A program made the translations under genes and the position numbers. The notes beneath the pieces are model-generated. The model worked only from the letters and a program-made list of their open reading frames with translations. It was not told the DNA's origin and made no database searches. A DNA stretch of 64,000 bases from Oscillospiraceae bacterium. Lineage in GTDB: Bacteria > Bacillota > Clostridia > UMGS1810. Of this stretch, positions 7,192-16,623 are shown one piece after another. Within the stretch, counting starts at the first letter, position 1, and each line of letters begins with the position of its first letter. The stretch covers positions 113,205-177,204 of the forward strand of contig SVJM01000001.1 in NCBI GenBank assembly GCA_015068975.1, written 5' to 3'.

Positions 7192-10100
7192 ATGAAAAAA
7201 ATCCTATCATTATTTATTGTAATTACAATGATTTCGGCTTTGTTTACTGTACCCGCACTTGCAGATGACGGTATCAAGGTTGTAATCAACGGTGTAGAAC
7301 AACACTATGATGTGATGCCGGTTATTATCAACGGCAGAACACTTGTACCTATGAGGGGTATTTATGAGGCTTTGGGTGCAGAAATCACCTGGATTGATGC
7401 AACAAAGACAGTTGTAGGTGCAAGGGACAACACACATATTAAGCTTCGTATCAATTCCGACTCTTACTATGTAGATGGTGTTGAACAGGAAAAGAAGCTT
7501 GATGTTCCTGCACAGATTATCAATTCCCGTACAATGGTCCCCGTAAGATTTATTGCAGAATCATTCGGTGAAACTGTAAACTGGAACGGGGATACAAAAA
7601 CTGTTGAAATCACTTCTGATTATCTTAAGGAAGTTGCAGTATCGGATAAGCTTGCGCATCTTGATTCAAGATTTCACAGACCAATCCCGAGAGAATTTAC
7701 CAAATCTTCAGAACTTGGAGACTGGATTTATTATGATGAAGAAAAAGAGGAGGCAATAAGATTCAACCCTACTCTTTACCCTCAGTCAAAGGAGATAATG
7801 AGTCAGGAAGAACTCCTTACAAATGGTTCTCTTGATAACGTAAATGAAAAATCTGACAAAACCAAATACGGATATTATGAAGCGGTGGATATAAAGGAGG
7901 AAGGCATATCATCATCAAAGGCACTTAAGGTAGTTACATCTGAAACACCCCCTGCAAAGAATCTCCATGTGCTTTTGTTTGGTACAATGCTTAAAGGCAG
8001 ATTTGAAGAAGGAGACAATGTGCTTCTTACATTTAAAGTAAGACTTGCCGACGGCGGTGAGAATATAGGCAGAAGTGAAGAAAAGAAAGGTCAGATATGG
8101 GCTTCGCTTCAGGAAACTGTGAAATATGGTAAAACTATATGGAAATCAATCACTGTAAAGAAGGATTGGCAGACAATATACATCCCTGCGGTGATGAAGG
8201 AGGGCTATGATGATTTTGCAATCCGTTTCGGTTATTGCTCAATGCCACAGACAGTAGAAATAGCAGATTTCAGTATGCTTAATTTCGGAAAAGAACTTCA
8301 TCAGGACCATCCGTTGCCGGAATATCTTGGCGATGCTACAAATGAATTTGAGCCTGATGCATCCTGGAGAAAAGATGCAGAAAAGAGAATAGAACAAATC
8401 AGAAAAGGTGATTTCATAGTCAAAGTAACTGATGCTTCGGGAAATCCCGTTCCAAATGCAACCGTTACATTTGATATGTACGAATCAGAACTTCCTTTCG
8501 GTTCTGTATACCAGATTGGTCTGGCAAAAAAAGACGAATACAAAGAAGCATTTTCAAAATATTTCAATGGTACAGTTATGGAATCATGTATGAAATGGGG
8601 TACCTTTGAAATCGACAACAACGATAAAGCAAGAACAAATATGACAGAGGCAAAGAAACTTGGTGCAATATACTTAAGAGACCATGCTATGATATATGAC
8701 AGACATATGCACTCATCCACACAGAGGCTTATCCCTGATGATGTAATGAAGGCTATAAAGGATGGTAATATCCAGTATGTTGACGAAAGAACCAAAGGCT
8801 GGATATACAGAATTTCCGATCTTTTTGCCGGGGAATTTGATGAAATTGATGTGTCAAATGAAATAACCGTCTGCCCAATCGGGGATAAAGTGTACAAGGA
8901 TAATGAAGGCAACGATGTAACCGCTATCGGAGGCGGATATTACAAGACACTGGGACCTGAATATTATGACAAGATATATACATGGGTAAAGGAAGTAAAT
9001 CCCGATTCGCTTTTGCATGTTACAGAAGGTTACAGTATTGCAGACAACGGGTTAAGATCAAAGATGATATATCCCGTTCTTGATGAACTTATGAAAAACG
9101 AAAACAAATTCAGTGCAGTAGGATTTCAGGGGCATGTAACGGGCAGTTACTTTAATCCAACCAGTCTTGACAGTGCATATACCGATATTTACAACAGATA
9201 CAAAGCGGTTACAAGTGTTACGGAGTTTACCACATATTCGGGTGACGAGTATTACGATGCCAACTATACAAGAGATTTTATGATTTCGTCTCTGGCAAAT
9301 GAATATTTCAACGGTATGTATCTCTGGGGATTTATGAAATCATCTGCCACAAGCGAGGGTGTAGGTGATAAATGCTTTATGAATTATGACGGAAAGTTAA
9401 GACCTGCAGGCGAAGTGATGACGGATATTATATACAATAAGATGTATACACATAATGTAACTGTTACAACAGATGTAAACGGCGAAGCGGTTATCCGCGG
9501 TTTCTACGGAAACTATGATGTGACAGTGGATGCCAATGGAAAAAACAAAAAACTTATGGCTGCATTCCACAAAGGATACGAAAACCTCCTCGAAGTAAAT
9601 ATCGACGATACAATGTATGCCGCAATCAAAGGCGAAAATACAGTAAAAGAAGAAGTAGTTGACAATGCAAATACAGAAGTATTCGTACCTGCAGCTACCC
9701 CCGAAATCAAGGAAGAGCCAAAGAAAGAGGAAACAGAAATCGAAATTCCTGTTGATATAAATCTTCCCTCAGGTGGTGAAGTTATCCTTTCTTCAAATGA
9801 CTTTTCCGATATGATATACACCTTTGCCAAAAAGTACGGTGAATACAATCTTAAGGATGGGGTTCTTTCATTGAATGTTACTTCCGTTTCTCAGAAAGAT
9901 CAGAATATAATGCTCTTGTTCAAAAAGAATCTTGAAGACCTTATCAGCGAGGGCGATGTATGTATGCTTACCTTCAAGGTAAAGGTAAATTCCGGTACAC
10001 CTTATCTTAAGTGGCAGGTACAGGCAAATTCGGAGCACAAATATTCAAAGGCATTGTTTGCTCTTGCAGAAGTGAACGGTACCGATTGGGTAACTTGCTA

Positions 10101-10248
10101 TATGCCGTTTAAGGGTATTGTAAATAATTGTGATGTTGGAGTAAGACTTGGCGGAAGTGTGCAGAGTGTAGAAATCAAGGACTTACAGCTTATAAATTAC
10201 AAATCATCTGTATCACTTGAAAGTTTGCCGTCAACAATGCAGGAATAA
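7192..10248 (+). CDS. Secreted GH10 xylanase-type protein with copper-amine-oxidase stalk domains
   Basis: The 1018-residue protein has a signal peptide (1-24, cut after PALA), two copper amine oxidase N-terminal-like stalk repeats (about 28-141, each with 'NGRTLVPMRGI' or 'NSRTMVPVRFI'), a carbohydrate-binding-like region (about 200-365), a GH10 barrel (about 385-745), a 'GFYGxYDV' beta-domain (about 755-805), a Pro/Glu/Lys linker, and a second binding-like module (860-1018). The proposed acid/base is E557 in 'DVSNE' and the nucleophile is E678 in 'VTEF'. GH10 enzymes cleave beta-1,4-xylan. The stalk repeats are seen in surface proteins of Clostridia. The ribosome site is GGAGGAAGCAG. The 'DVSNE' motif differs from the usual 'DVVNE', so activity needs testing. 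Confidence 0.9.
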   Translation: MKKILSLFIVITMISALFTVPALADDGIKVVINGVEQHYDVMPVIINGRTLVPMRGIYEALGAEITWIDATKTVVGARDNTHIKLRINSDSYYVDGVEQEKKLDVPAQIINSRTMVPVRFIAESFGETVNWNGDTKTVEITSDYLKEVAVSDKLAHLDSRFHRPIPREFTKSSELGDWIYYDEEKEEAIRFNPTLYPQSKEIMSQEELLTNGSLDNVNEKSDKTKYGYYEAVDIKEEGISSSKALKVVTSETPPAKNLHVLLFGTMLKGRFEEGDNVLLTFKVRLADGGENIGRSEEKKGQIWASLQETVKYGKTIWKSITVKKDWQTIYIPAVMKEGYDDFAIRFGYCSMPQTVEIADFSMLNFGKELHQDHPLPEYLGDATNEFEPDASWRKDAEKRIEQIRKGDFIVKVTDASGNPVPNATVTFDMYESELPFGSVYQIGLAKKDEYKEAFSKYFNGTVMESCMKWGTFEIDNNDKARTNMTEAKKLGAIYLRDHAMIYDRHMHSSTQRLIPDDVMKAIKDGNIQYVDERTKGWIYRISDLFAGEFDEIDVSNEITVCPIGDKVYKDNEGNDVTAIGGGYYKTLGPEYYDKIYTWVKEVNPDSLLHVTEGYSIADNGLRSKMIYPVLDELMKNENKFSAVGFQGHVTGSYFNPTSLDSAYTDIYNRYKAVTSVTEFTTYSGDEYYDANYTRDFMISSLANEYFNGMYLWGFMKSSATSEGVGDKCFMNYDGKLRPAGEVMTDIIYNKMYTHNVTVTTDVNGEAVIRGFYGNYDVTVDANGKNKKLMAAFHKGYENLLEVNIDDTMYAAIKGENTVKEEVVDNANTEVFVPAATPEIKEEPKKEETEIEIPVDINLPSGGEVILSSNDFSDMIYTFAKKYGEYNLKDGVLSLNVTSVSQKDQNIMLLFKKNLEDLISEGDVCMLTFKVKVNSGTPYLKWQVQANSEHKYSKALFALAEVNGTDWVTCYMPFKGIVNNCDVGVRLGGSVQSVEIKDLQLINYKSSVSLESLPSTMQE

Positions 10249-10270
10249 TACGATATAAAGAGGAGAAAAA

Positions 10271-11929
10271 ATGGGCATAAAATCATACATAAGGTCATCA
10301 ATGGACACAATATTCTACGATAGTTCTCTGTACGAAGATTCCTTTGATGAAATAAAAATACTTAAGAATCAACCCACATCATTTCAGATGGCATATCTGT
10401 TTGAAAATGAAGATGAGGATACCGCTAATATCACTCCAAAGCTTACAGTTAATGTAGAATCGGAAATTTCAGATTATGTAAGTCTTTATTCGGTAGAAAA
10501 TGTAGGAGCAAATGTAATCGGACCCGCATTAACCGATGATTGGTATCTGTCAAGGAAACCGGGAATGTACCCTGATGTGTGTAAGAAAGTAAAAAACAAC
10601 ATAGTAAGATGTGTAAGCTATCAGTGGGGAAGTTTGTGGGTTAATATCAATGAAGAGAAAGAAAATCTTAATCCCGGTGAATATGATATAAAAATATCGT
10701 TAAAATGTGAAAGAAAATTTACCTACGAATGTGAAAAGACAGTGAGAGTAAAGGTGATTGATGATACAGTTTTACCTCACCAAAGATATGTGACCAACTG
10801 GATGCACTATGATTGCATATCGTATTTCTCTGATGCAAAGCCTTTTTCAAAGAAGTTTTATAAAGCGTTTAAGAGTTATGCAACACTTGCTTCAAAAAAC
10901 GGACAGAATACAGTTCTTTTTCCTGCATTCACACCTGCACTTGATACAGAAGTGGGATGCGAAAGAATGACTGCACAGCTTGTAAATATAGAAAAGACGG
11001 ATAAGGGGTATGTATTTGACTTTTCCAAGGCAAAGGAGTTTGTGGATATATGCAGAGAGTGTGGAATAAAGTATTTTGAACACTGTCATTTCTTCACACA
11101 ATGGGGGGCAAAAGCTGCTCCGAAAATTGTGGTTAAGGTAAATGGCAAAAACAAAAAGCTTTTCGGATGGCACACAAATTCCATTGGGGTTGAATATTTT
11201 GGATTTCTTAAGGAATATATAAAGGCATTCAAAAAGTTTATGAAAGAAAACAAACTTACAGACAGTTTTGTTTTTCACGTTTCTGATGAACCTCATCTTA
11301 AACATATGGAAACATACGGCCCTGCAAGCGAGTTTGTCCATAAAGAGCTTAAAGGATACATAATATGTGATGCTTTGGCAGACTATGGATTTTATGAGTC
11401 GAAAGTTGTGACAACACCTGTTGCTGTTACAACAACCGCAGATGATTTCATCGGAAAAGCAGATGATATGTGGATATATTTCACAGGCGGAGTGACCAGA
11501 GAATATCTTACAAACAGAATTATAGGTATCCCTTATGAAAGACAGAGAATTCTCGGTGTGCAGATGTACTATTTCGGTATAAAAGGATTTTTACAGTGGG
11601 GCTTTAATGCTCATCACACCTTCCTGTGCAAAGAGATTATAAATCCGTATATCTCTCCCGATATGAACAAGGAATTTCTAGCCGGCACATCATATCTTGT
11701 TTATCCCGAAAAAGACTGTGCTACACCTTCGGTAAGACTCTTTATCCATCGTGAAACTTTCAATGATATATCACTTCTGGAAAAACTGGAAAGTATGGTG
11801 GGAAGAGAAAGAGTAATCGAAATAATAGAAGAAGCAATGCCCGGAATCAACTTAAGATACCGTGTGACTAAAGAGCAGTTTGATACACTTTACAACAAAG
11901 TAATAGAAGAAATCGAAAAATCAATATAA
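10271..11929 (+). CDS. DUF4091 / GH123-like glycoside hydrolase
   Basis: This 552-residue protein has a beta-sandwich N-terminal domain (about 1-165) and a TIM-barrel-like DUF4091 domain (about 170-510). The catalytic-type pair is D339-E340 in 'FHVSDEPHL', as in GH123 enzymes that use substrate-assisted catalysis on N-acetylgalactosaminides. The family also includes uncharacterised members, so the substrate is open. No signal peptide is visible, so it is probably intracellular. It follows the GH10 gene by 22 bp with an AGAGGAG ribosome site, so the two are one operon, ended by the hairpin at 11940. Confidence 0.8.
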   Translation: MGIKSYIRSSMDTIFYDSSLYEDSFDEIKILKNQPTSFQMAYLFENEDEDTANITPKLTVNVESEISDYVSLYSVENVGANVIGPALTDDWYLSRKPGMYPDVCKKVKNNIVRCVSYQWGSLWVNINEEKENLNPGEYDIKISLKCERKFTYECEKTVRVKVIDDTVLPHQRYVTNWMHYDCISYFSDAKPFSKKFYKAFKSYATLASKNGQNTVLFPAFTPALDTEVGCERMTAQLVNIEKTDKGYVFDFSKAKEFVDICRECGIKYFEHCHFFTQWGAKAAPKIVVKVNGKNKKLFGWHTNSIGVEYFGFLKEYIKAFKKFMKENKLTDSFVFHVSDEPHLKHMETYGPASEFVHKELKGYIICDALADYGFYESKVVTTPVAVTTTADDFIGKADDMWIYFTGGVTREYLTNRIIGIPYERQRILGVQMYYFGIKGFLQWGFNAHHTFLCKEIINPYISPDMNKEFLAGTSYLVYPEKDCATPSVRLFIHRETFNDISLLEKLESMVGRERVIEIIEEAMPGINLRYRVTKEQFDTLYNKVIEEIEKSI

Positions 11930-11939
11930 ATCTAACCGA

Positions 11940-11977
11940 AACTATACCATTGGGCTATACCGATGGTATAGTTTTTT
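11940..11977 (+). terminator. Rho-independent terminator
   Basis: The arms AACTATACCAT (11940-11950) and ATGGTATAGTT (11963-11973) are followed by a T run, just after the DUF4091 gene. Confidence 0.85.
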
Positions 11978-12055
11978 ATTAAAAATCTTTTAAAATTTGA
12001 GGAATTCTCTTATCATCTCTCATCAAAAAATATCTTTCAAATTTTATGGAATTAT

Positions 12056-12104
12056 CTTATTATCTCCCCTTTGGCTTATGCGTTCCGGACGGATTTTACA
12101 CCAC
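12056..12104 (-). repeat. End fragment of the MITE-like repeat (inverted orientation)
   Basis: On the minus strand this reads as a left terminus (GGTGTAAAATCCGTCCGGAA) followed only by the start of the element. It abuts the full copy at 12107, so left ends are stacked here, as also at 32782-32835. Confidence 0.55.
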
Positions 12105-12158
12105 AAGAGATAGGAAAATTCTGTCTGGAACGGACAAACAGAGCCAAAGCTGTATAAT

Positions 12159-12347
12159 GAGTATCCAAAGATGGCACTTTATACGGTTTTAAAATATGAA
12201 TTTTGCATCATTCTACAGAAAACTCGTCAAACATACAATGAGTATTGTTTTTGAGTTTTCCTTGTCTGATAACAAAATTCCTTATTTTAAAACATAAGGA
12301 GCTTTTCGAATCATTATCATCGTATAAAGTGCCATCCTTGGATACTC
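12159..12347. mobile_element. Nested 189-bp inverted-repeat cassette (MITE-like)
   Basis: The terminal inverted repeats are 27 bp (12159-12185 and 12321-12347) with one mismatch, starting GAGTATCCAA. The interior is itself palindromic (GTTTTAAAAT...ATTTTAAAAC, GAAAACTC...GAGTTTTC), so the unit could fold into one long hairpin. It has no coding capacity. It fills the slot that holds GTATCGCATAC in other copies. Confidence 0.6.
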
Positions 12348-12443
12348 CGCAGGCGAATGTTTGTTCAAAGAAAAAACGAATAAAAACAAAGAAATCCGAT
12401 GTGTAAGCGAGGATTTCCACATCAGAAGAAAAAATACAACAAG
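12348..12443. repeat. 96-bp direct repeat, copy 1
   Basis: It is identical, as read, to 12568-12663 with a 220-bp offset. It is the conserved inner part of two tandem MITE-like copies. Confidence 0.85.
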
Positions 12444-12510
12444 TTATAGAGAATATACACAATACTTCCCATTCGGTTTTTTGGTCCGGGACATTTTTAC
12501 ACAGGAACTA

Positions 12511-12726
12511 GGGGTAGGAAAAATGGTTTGGATTGGACAAACAGAGCCAAAGCTGTATGCGATACCGCGCAGGCGAATGTTTGTTCAAAGAAAAAACGAA
12601 TAAAAACAAAGAAATCCGATGTGTAAGCGAGGATTTCCACATCAGAAGAAAAAATACAACAAGGTTTAAGAAAACTACACAATATTCCCCCATTCGGTTT
12701 TTCGATCCGGAACATTTTTACACCCC
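12511..12726 (-). repeat. MITE-like repeat copy, tandem to the previous one
   Basis: On the minus strand it starts GGGTGTAAAAATGTTCCGGA and ends with the inverted counterpart AACCATTTTTCCTACCCC. The central slot has the short GTATCGCATAC filling. It ends just before the lon promoter. Confidence 0.65.
12568..12663. repeat. 96-bp direct repeat, copy 2
   Basis: Identical, as read, to 12348-12443. Perfect identity over 96 bp in non-coding DNA points to a recent duplication or gene conversion. Confidence 0.85.
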
Positions 12727-12742
12727 TTACGCAAATTGGTAC

Positions 12743-12771
12743 TTGCGAAGTGACCACCAAATATGTATAAT
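12743..12771 (+). promoter_or_regulatory. lon promoter
   Basis: TTGCGA (12743-12748) and TATAAT (12766-12771) are separated by 17 nt, giving a start about 40 nt before the lon ATG. No CIRCE-type operator (TTAGCACTC) is seen. Confidence 0.6.
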
Positions 12772-12816
12772 ATAATAGATATAATATGGGACGATATACC
12801 CTTGGAAGGTGATAGT

Positions 12817-15237
12817 ATGAAAAAAGAAGATATCAAAGAAACAATTGAAGATATAAATACAGAAGAAAACACTACAAAAGAAGTATCCGAAGTCACAGAG
12901 AAAGAAAATACAGCGCCACAACCCGAAGAAAAAGTCCTTCCCGTTGTAGTGCTTAAAGGTCTCCCTGTATTTCCATATATGATACTTCATTTCGATGTGA
13001 AGAGAAATGCAGCACTCAAAGCTCTGGAATCAGCAGTCCTTACAAATCAGACAGTATTTCTCACTACTCAGAAAAATCCCCACAATGATAATCCCACAAG
13101 GGAAGAGATCAATACATTCGGTACAATTGCCAAGGTAAAACAGGTGCTCAAGCTTCCTGAAAAGAATTGCAGAGTCCTTGTGGAAGGTATCAAAAGAGGG
13201 GAAATTACTGAGTTTATTTCTCATTCGGGATTCTTTAAATGCAAGATAAGAGAATATGAAGAAAAGAAGGAATTTTCTCAGGAAGAAAAAATCGAAACTG
13301 ATGCATATATCCGTCATATAAAAAATCTCCTTGCAGAATATTATTCCTCTATGGGCAAAAACCCACTGGATGCAACTGCAGGCATTATGAATATTGAAAA
13401 TCCAAACCAGTTTTGTGATGCAGTATGTGCAAATGTAGGCTTCGAGGCTGAGGACAAGCAGGAGCTTTTATCCACTGTTGATATAATGGAAAGGCTTAAG
13501 CTTCTGAGCCTTTATCTCAGGGAAGAAACAGAGATCATCAAGGTAGAAAAAGACATTGATCGTCAGGTAAAGATAAATATGGACCGCAATCAGAAGGAAT
13601 ATTTCCTTCGTGAACAGCTTAAGGTCATTCAGGATGAGCTTGGGGACAGAGACGGCATAAAGGGCGATATTGATGAACTCAGGCAAAGACTTCTTGATCT
13701 GAACGTTCCTGAGTATGTTATGGAAAAGGCTGACAAGGAGCTTTCCAGAATGTACAGAATGCAGTTTGGCAGTGCGGAGCTTCCTGTGATACAGAATTAT
13801 GTGGAGACACTTTGCGAAATCCCCTGGAGTGTGGAAACGGAAGAAAACAGAGATATATTAAATGCAGAAAAGATTCTGGAAAAAGACCATTACGGACTTA
13901 AGGATGTAAAGGACAGAATACTTGAATTCCTTGCAGTACATTCCATGTCCGAAGGACTTAAGTCCCCTATCCTTTGTCTTGTGGGACCTCCGGGAGTAGG
14001 TAAGACCTCAATTGCATCAAGTATTGCAAAGGCACTTAACAGAAAATACGCAAGAATCTCTCTTGGTGGTGTAAAGGACGAAGCAGAAATAAGAGGCCAC
14101 AGAAAGACATATATAGGTGCAATGCCCGGCAGAATCATCACTGCCCTTAAGCAGGCAGGTACAAAAAATCCTCTTATCCTTCTTGATGAAGTGGATAAGA
14201 TGAGCAAGGATTTCAAGGGAGATCCTTCATCGGCACTTCTTGAGGTGCTTGATTCTGAGCAGAATTTCTCATTTCGTGATCACTTCGTGGAGCTCCCCTT
14301 TGATTTGTCAGGAGTTTTGTTTATTACCACTGCAAACTCTCTTGATACCATAGACAAGCCGCTTCTTGACAGAATGGAAGTTATACACGTACCCGGATAT
14401 ACCGACAGAGAAAAGCTCTGTATCGCAAAGAAACACCTTATACCAAAGACACTTGAAGCAAATGGACTTACAAAGGCAAGTATTTCATTTACAGATACAG
14501 GTATACTTGAGATTATCAATTCTTACACAAAAGAAGCAGGAGTAAGAGAGCTTGAAAGAAAGCTCTCTCAGGTGATGAGAAAGGTGGCAAGAAAAGTATA
14601 TGCCACAGAATCCTTCTCAGAAAAAATCACTGCCAAAAATGTGGAAGAATACCTTGGCAAAAAGAAGTATTCACACAATTCCAAGGGAAAACAGCATACT
14701 GTAGGTGTGGTAACAGGTCTTGCATGGACTCAAGTGGGTGGAGAAACTCTCTTTGTGGAAGTAAATATCACCGATGGTACAGGCAAGCTTGAGCTTACAG
14801 GAAGCCTTGGTGATGTAATGAAGGAGTCTGCACGTGCGGCAGTAAGCTTCATCCGTTCAAATGCACAGAAATACAATGTAGACCCTGACTTCTACAAAAA
14901 TAAGGACATCCATATCCATGTGCCTGAAGGCGCTACACCAAAGGATGGTCCATCAGCAGGTATCACTATGACCACCGCTCTTCTTTCTGCTCTTACAGGA
15001 AAGAAGGTAAACAAGGATGTGGCTATGACAGGAGAAATCACTATCCGAGGAAGAGTCCTTCCTATTGGCGGTCTTAAGGAAAAGAGCCTCGGCGCATATC
15101 GTGCTGGGATAAAGACCATTATTATTCCCAAGGACAACCTTTGTGATGTGGAGGATATCCCTGAAGAAATCAGACAGAAGATCACCTTCATCCCTGCAGA
15201 AACTGCAGATGATGTGATTTCGGCAGCGCTTATATAA
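12817..15237 (+). CDS. lon: ATP-dependent protease La (Lon)
   Basis: This 806-residue LonA protease degrades damaged and regulatory proteins in the cytoplasm. After an acidic N-terminal extension (about 1-45) comes the substrate-binding LON domain ('LPVVVLKGLPVFPYMILHFDV'), a coiled region, the AAA+ module with Walker A 'GPPGVGKTS' and Walker B 'LILLDEVDK', and the protease domain. The dyad is S713 in 'KDGPSAG' and K756 in 'GGLKEK'. The ATG at 12817 has GGAAGG five to eight bases upstream. The 24-bp gap to engB suggests a lon-engB operon, the common order in Firmicutes. Confidence 0.97.
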   Translation: MKKEDIKETIEDINTEENTTKEVSEVTEKENTAPQPEEKVLPVVVLKGLPVFPYMILHFDVKRNAALKALESAVLTNQTVFLTTQKNPHNDNPTREEINTFGTIAKVKQVLKLPEKNCRVLVEGIKRGEITEFISHSGFFKCKIREYEEKKEFSQEEKIETDAYIRHIKNLLAEYYSSMGKNPLDATAGIMNIENPNQFCDAVCANVGFEAEDKQELLSTVDIMERLKLLSLYLREETEIIKVEKDIDRQVKINMDRNQKEYFLREQLKVIQDELGDRDGIKGDIDELRQRLLDLNVPEYVMEKADKELSRMYRMQFGSAELPVIQNYVETLCEIPWSVETEENRDILNAEKILEKDHYGLKDVKDRILEFLAVHSMSEGLKSPILCLVGPPGVGKTSIASSIAKALNRKYARISLGGVKDEAEIRGHRKTYIGAMPGRIITALKQAGTKNPLILLDEVDKMSKDFKGDPSSALLEVLDSEQNFSFRDHFVELPFDLSGVLFITTANSLDTIDKPLLDRMEVIHVPGYTDREKLCIAKKHLIPKTLEANGLTKASISFTDTGILEIINSYTKEAGVRELERKLSQVMRKVARKVYATESFSEKITAKNVEEYLGKKKYSHNSKGKQHTVGVVTGLAWTQVGGETLFVEVNITDGTGKLELTGSLGDVMKESARAAVSFIRSNAQKYNVDPDFYKNKDIHIHVPEGATPKDGPSAGITMTTALLSALTGKKVNKDVAMTGEITIRGRVLPIGGLKEKSLGAYRAGIKTIIIPKDNLCDVEDIPEEIRQKITFIPAETADDVISAALI

Positions 15238-15260
15238 ATAATGCGGAAAGGAAAATAGAT

Positions 15261-15851
15261 ATGAATATACACAATGTTTCCCTGACAATATCTGCAGTAA
15301 CACCCAAGCAGTATCCTAAGAATCTTTCGGGAGAGATTGCCTTTGCAGGAAGGTCAAATGTGGGCAAATCCTCTCTGATAAATAAGCTCTTAAACAGAAA
15401 GAGCCTTGCAAGAGTGAGCTCTAAGCCGGGAAAAACTGCTACAATTAACTTCTTCAATATAGACGACACAATGTACTTTGTGGATCTTCCGGGCTATGGC
15501 TATGCCAAGGTATCCAAGGAAGAAAAGAAGAAATGGGCAGATATGATAGAAACATATCTTAATACCCGTCAGGGACTTCAGCAGATTATATCTCTGGTTG
15601 ATTCACGTCACAAGCCTACAGAGGATGACTGTATGATGATGAATTATGTGAGAAGCTTCTGCGACAGAGCAGTTGTTATCGCTACCAAATGTGACAAGCT
15701 TTCAAAAACAGAACTTCAGGAAAACTTAAAGGTTATCATACAGACTCTCGGACTTTCAGGCGATGATATCATCATCCCATTTTCCACAGTTAAGAATATG
15801 GGTGTGGAAGAGTTCTGGTGCTATATTCAGGAAGTGTTGGGGATTGAATAG
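15261..15851 (+). CDS. engB: Ribosome biogenesis GTPase EngB/YsxC
   Basis: A 196-residue TrmE-Era-EngA-EngB-type GTPase. The P-loop is GRSNVGKS (30-37), the switch/G2 region is 'KPGKTATINFF', G3 is 'DLPGYGYAKV', and G4 is 'TKCDK'. It assists assembly of the large ribosomal subunit and is essential in most Firmicutes. Length and motif order are normal. It lies directly behind lon and ten bases before the FAH gene, so it is likely co-transcribed. Confidence 0.96.
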   Translation: MNIHNVSLTISAVTPKQYPKNLSGEIAFAGRSNVGKSSLINKLLNRKSLARVSSKPGKTATINFFNIDDTMYFVDLPGYGYAKVSKEEKKKWADMIETYLNTRQGLQQIISLVDSRHKPTEDDCMMMNYVRSFCDRAVVIATKCDKLSKTELQENLKVIIQTLGLSGDDIIIPFSTVKNMGVEEFWCYIQEVLGIE

Positions 15852-15860
15852 GAGGACATT

Positions 15861-16613
15861 ATGAAATTTGTAAGATTTATGTATGACAACAAGGTGTGTG
15901 AAGGTATTCTTTTTAATGATAAGATAAAAAAGATAGATTCTGCCACAGGAAAGCTTAATATAAGCCTTGAGTACAGTGTGGATCAGGTGGATTTCCTTCC
16001 GACCTCAAATCCTTCAAAGATTGTGTGTATAGGCGAAAATTACAAAGAGCATATAGAAGAAATGGGATCGGAAGTGGCAGATGAGCCTGTTATCTTTATG
16101 AAGCCTTCAAGCTCTGTGATAGCTCATGGGGACTCTATAGTGATCCCTGAGGAATCCGAGAGGGTTGACTACGAAGCGGAGCTTGGTGTGGTAATAGGAT
16201 CAGTATGCAAAAATGTGTCAAAGGAAGATGCAAAAAACTATATTATGGGCTACACCTGTTTAAATGATGTGACTGCAAGGGACATTCAGCAAAGGGAATC
16301 CCAGTGGATAAGAGCCAAAGGCTATGACACCTTCTGTCCTGTAGGGCCTTGCCTTGAAACTGATATAGATCCTTTAAGTCTTGACATTAAGCTATATGTA
16401 AACGGGGAGCTTAAGCAAAGCTCCAATACAAAAAATATGATGAGAGATGTATATACTCTTGTAAGCTATATTTCAAAGATAATGACACTCTACCCCGGAG
16501 ATATTATTGCCACAGGCACACCCAAGGGTGTAGGCAGACTTATGGACGGCGATATGGTAACAGTGGAAATTGAAGGAATTGGTAAGCTTACAAATTATGT
16601 TATAAGGGAATAG
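15861..16613 (+). CDS. Fumarylacetoacetate hydrolase family protein
   Basis: This 250-residue protein has the FAH fold: a short N-terminal domain, then the catalytic domain with 'CIGENYKEHIEEMG', 'FMKPSSSVIAHGDSIVIP', the metal-binding 'VDYEAELGVVIG', 'DVTARDIQ' and 'GTPKGVG'. Members are Mg-dependent hydrolases or decarboxylases acting on beta-diketo acids, for example acylpyruvase or oxaloacetate decarboxylase. The substrate cannot be told here. It has an AGGAGG ribosome site ten bases after engB and is eleven bases ahead of pcrA, so it is embedded in a housekeeping operon. Confidence 0.9.
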   Translation: MKFVRFMYDNKVCEGILFNDKIKKIDSATGKLNISLEYSVDQVDFLPTSNPSKIVCIGENYKEHIEEMGSEVADEPVIFMKPSSSVIAHGDSIVIPEESERVDYEAELGVVIGSVCKNVSKEDAKNYIMGYTCLNDVTARDIQQRESQWIRAKGYDTFCPVGPCLETDIDPLSLDIKLYVNGELKQSSNTKNMMRDVYTLVSYISKIMTLYPGDIIATGTPKGVGRLMDGDMVTVEIEGIGKLTNYVIRE

Positions 16614-16623
16614 GAAGAGTTTT

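Larger units (their letters stand above)
12107..12502 (-). repeat. MITE-like repeat copy carrying a nested 189-bp cassette
   Basis: On the minus strand the copy runs from a GTGTAAAAATGTCCCGGACC terminus to a matching inverted right end (TTTTCCTATCTC). It includes the family core AACAAACATTCGCC and GGCTCTGTTTGTCC. The central slot, which is only about 15 bp in the neighbouring copy, holds a 189-bp inverted-repeat cassette (12159-12347). No convincing gene is present; the short ORFs are repeat artefacts. Confidence 0.65.

Noticed and set aside
12208..12775. Several reading frames of 60-90 residues before lon
   Set aside because: They are inside duplicated repeat DNA, two of them are the same sequence twice, and none has a ribosome site.
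12743..12816. HrcA (CIRCE) or CtsR operator before lon
   Set aside because: No TTAGCACTC inverted repeat or GGTCAAANANGGTCAAA motif is present.
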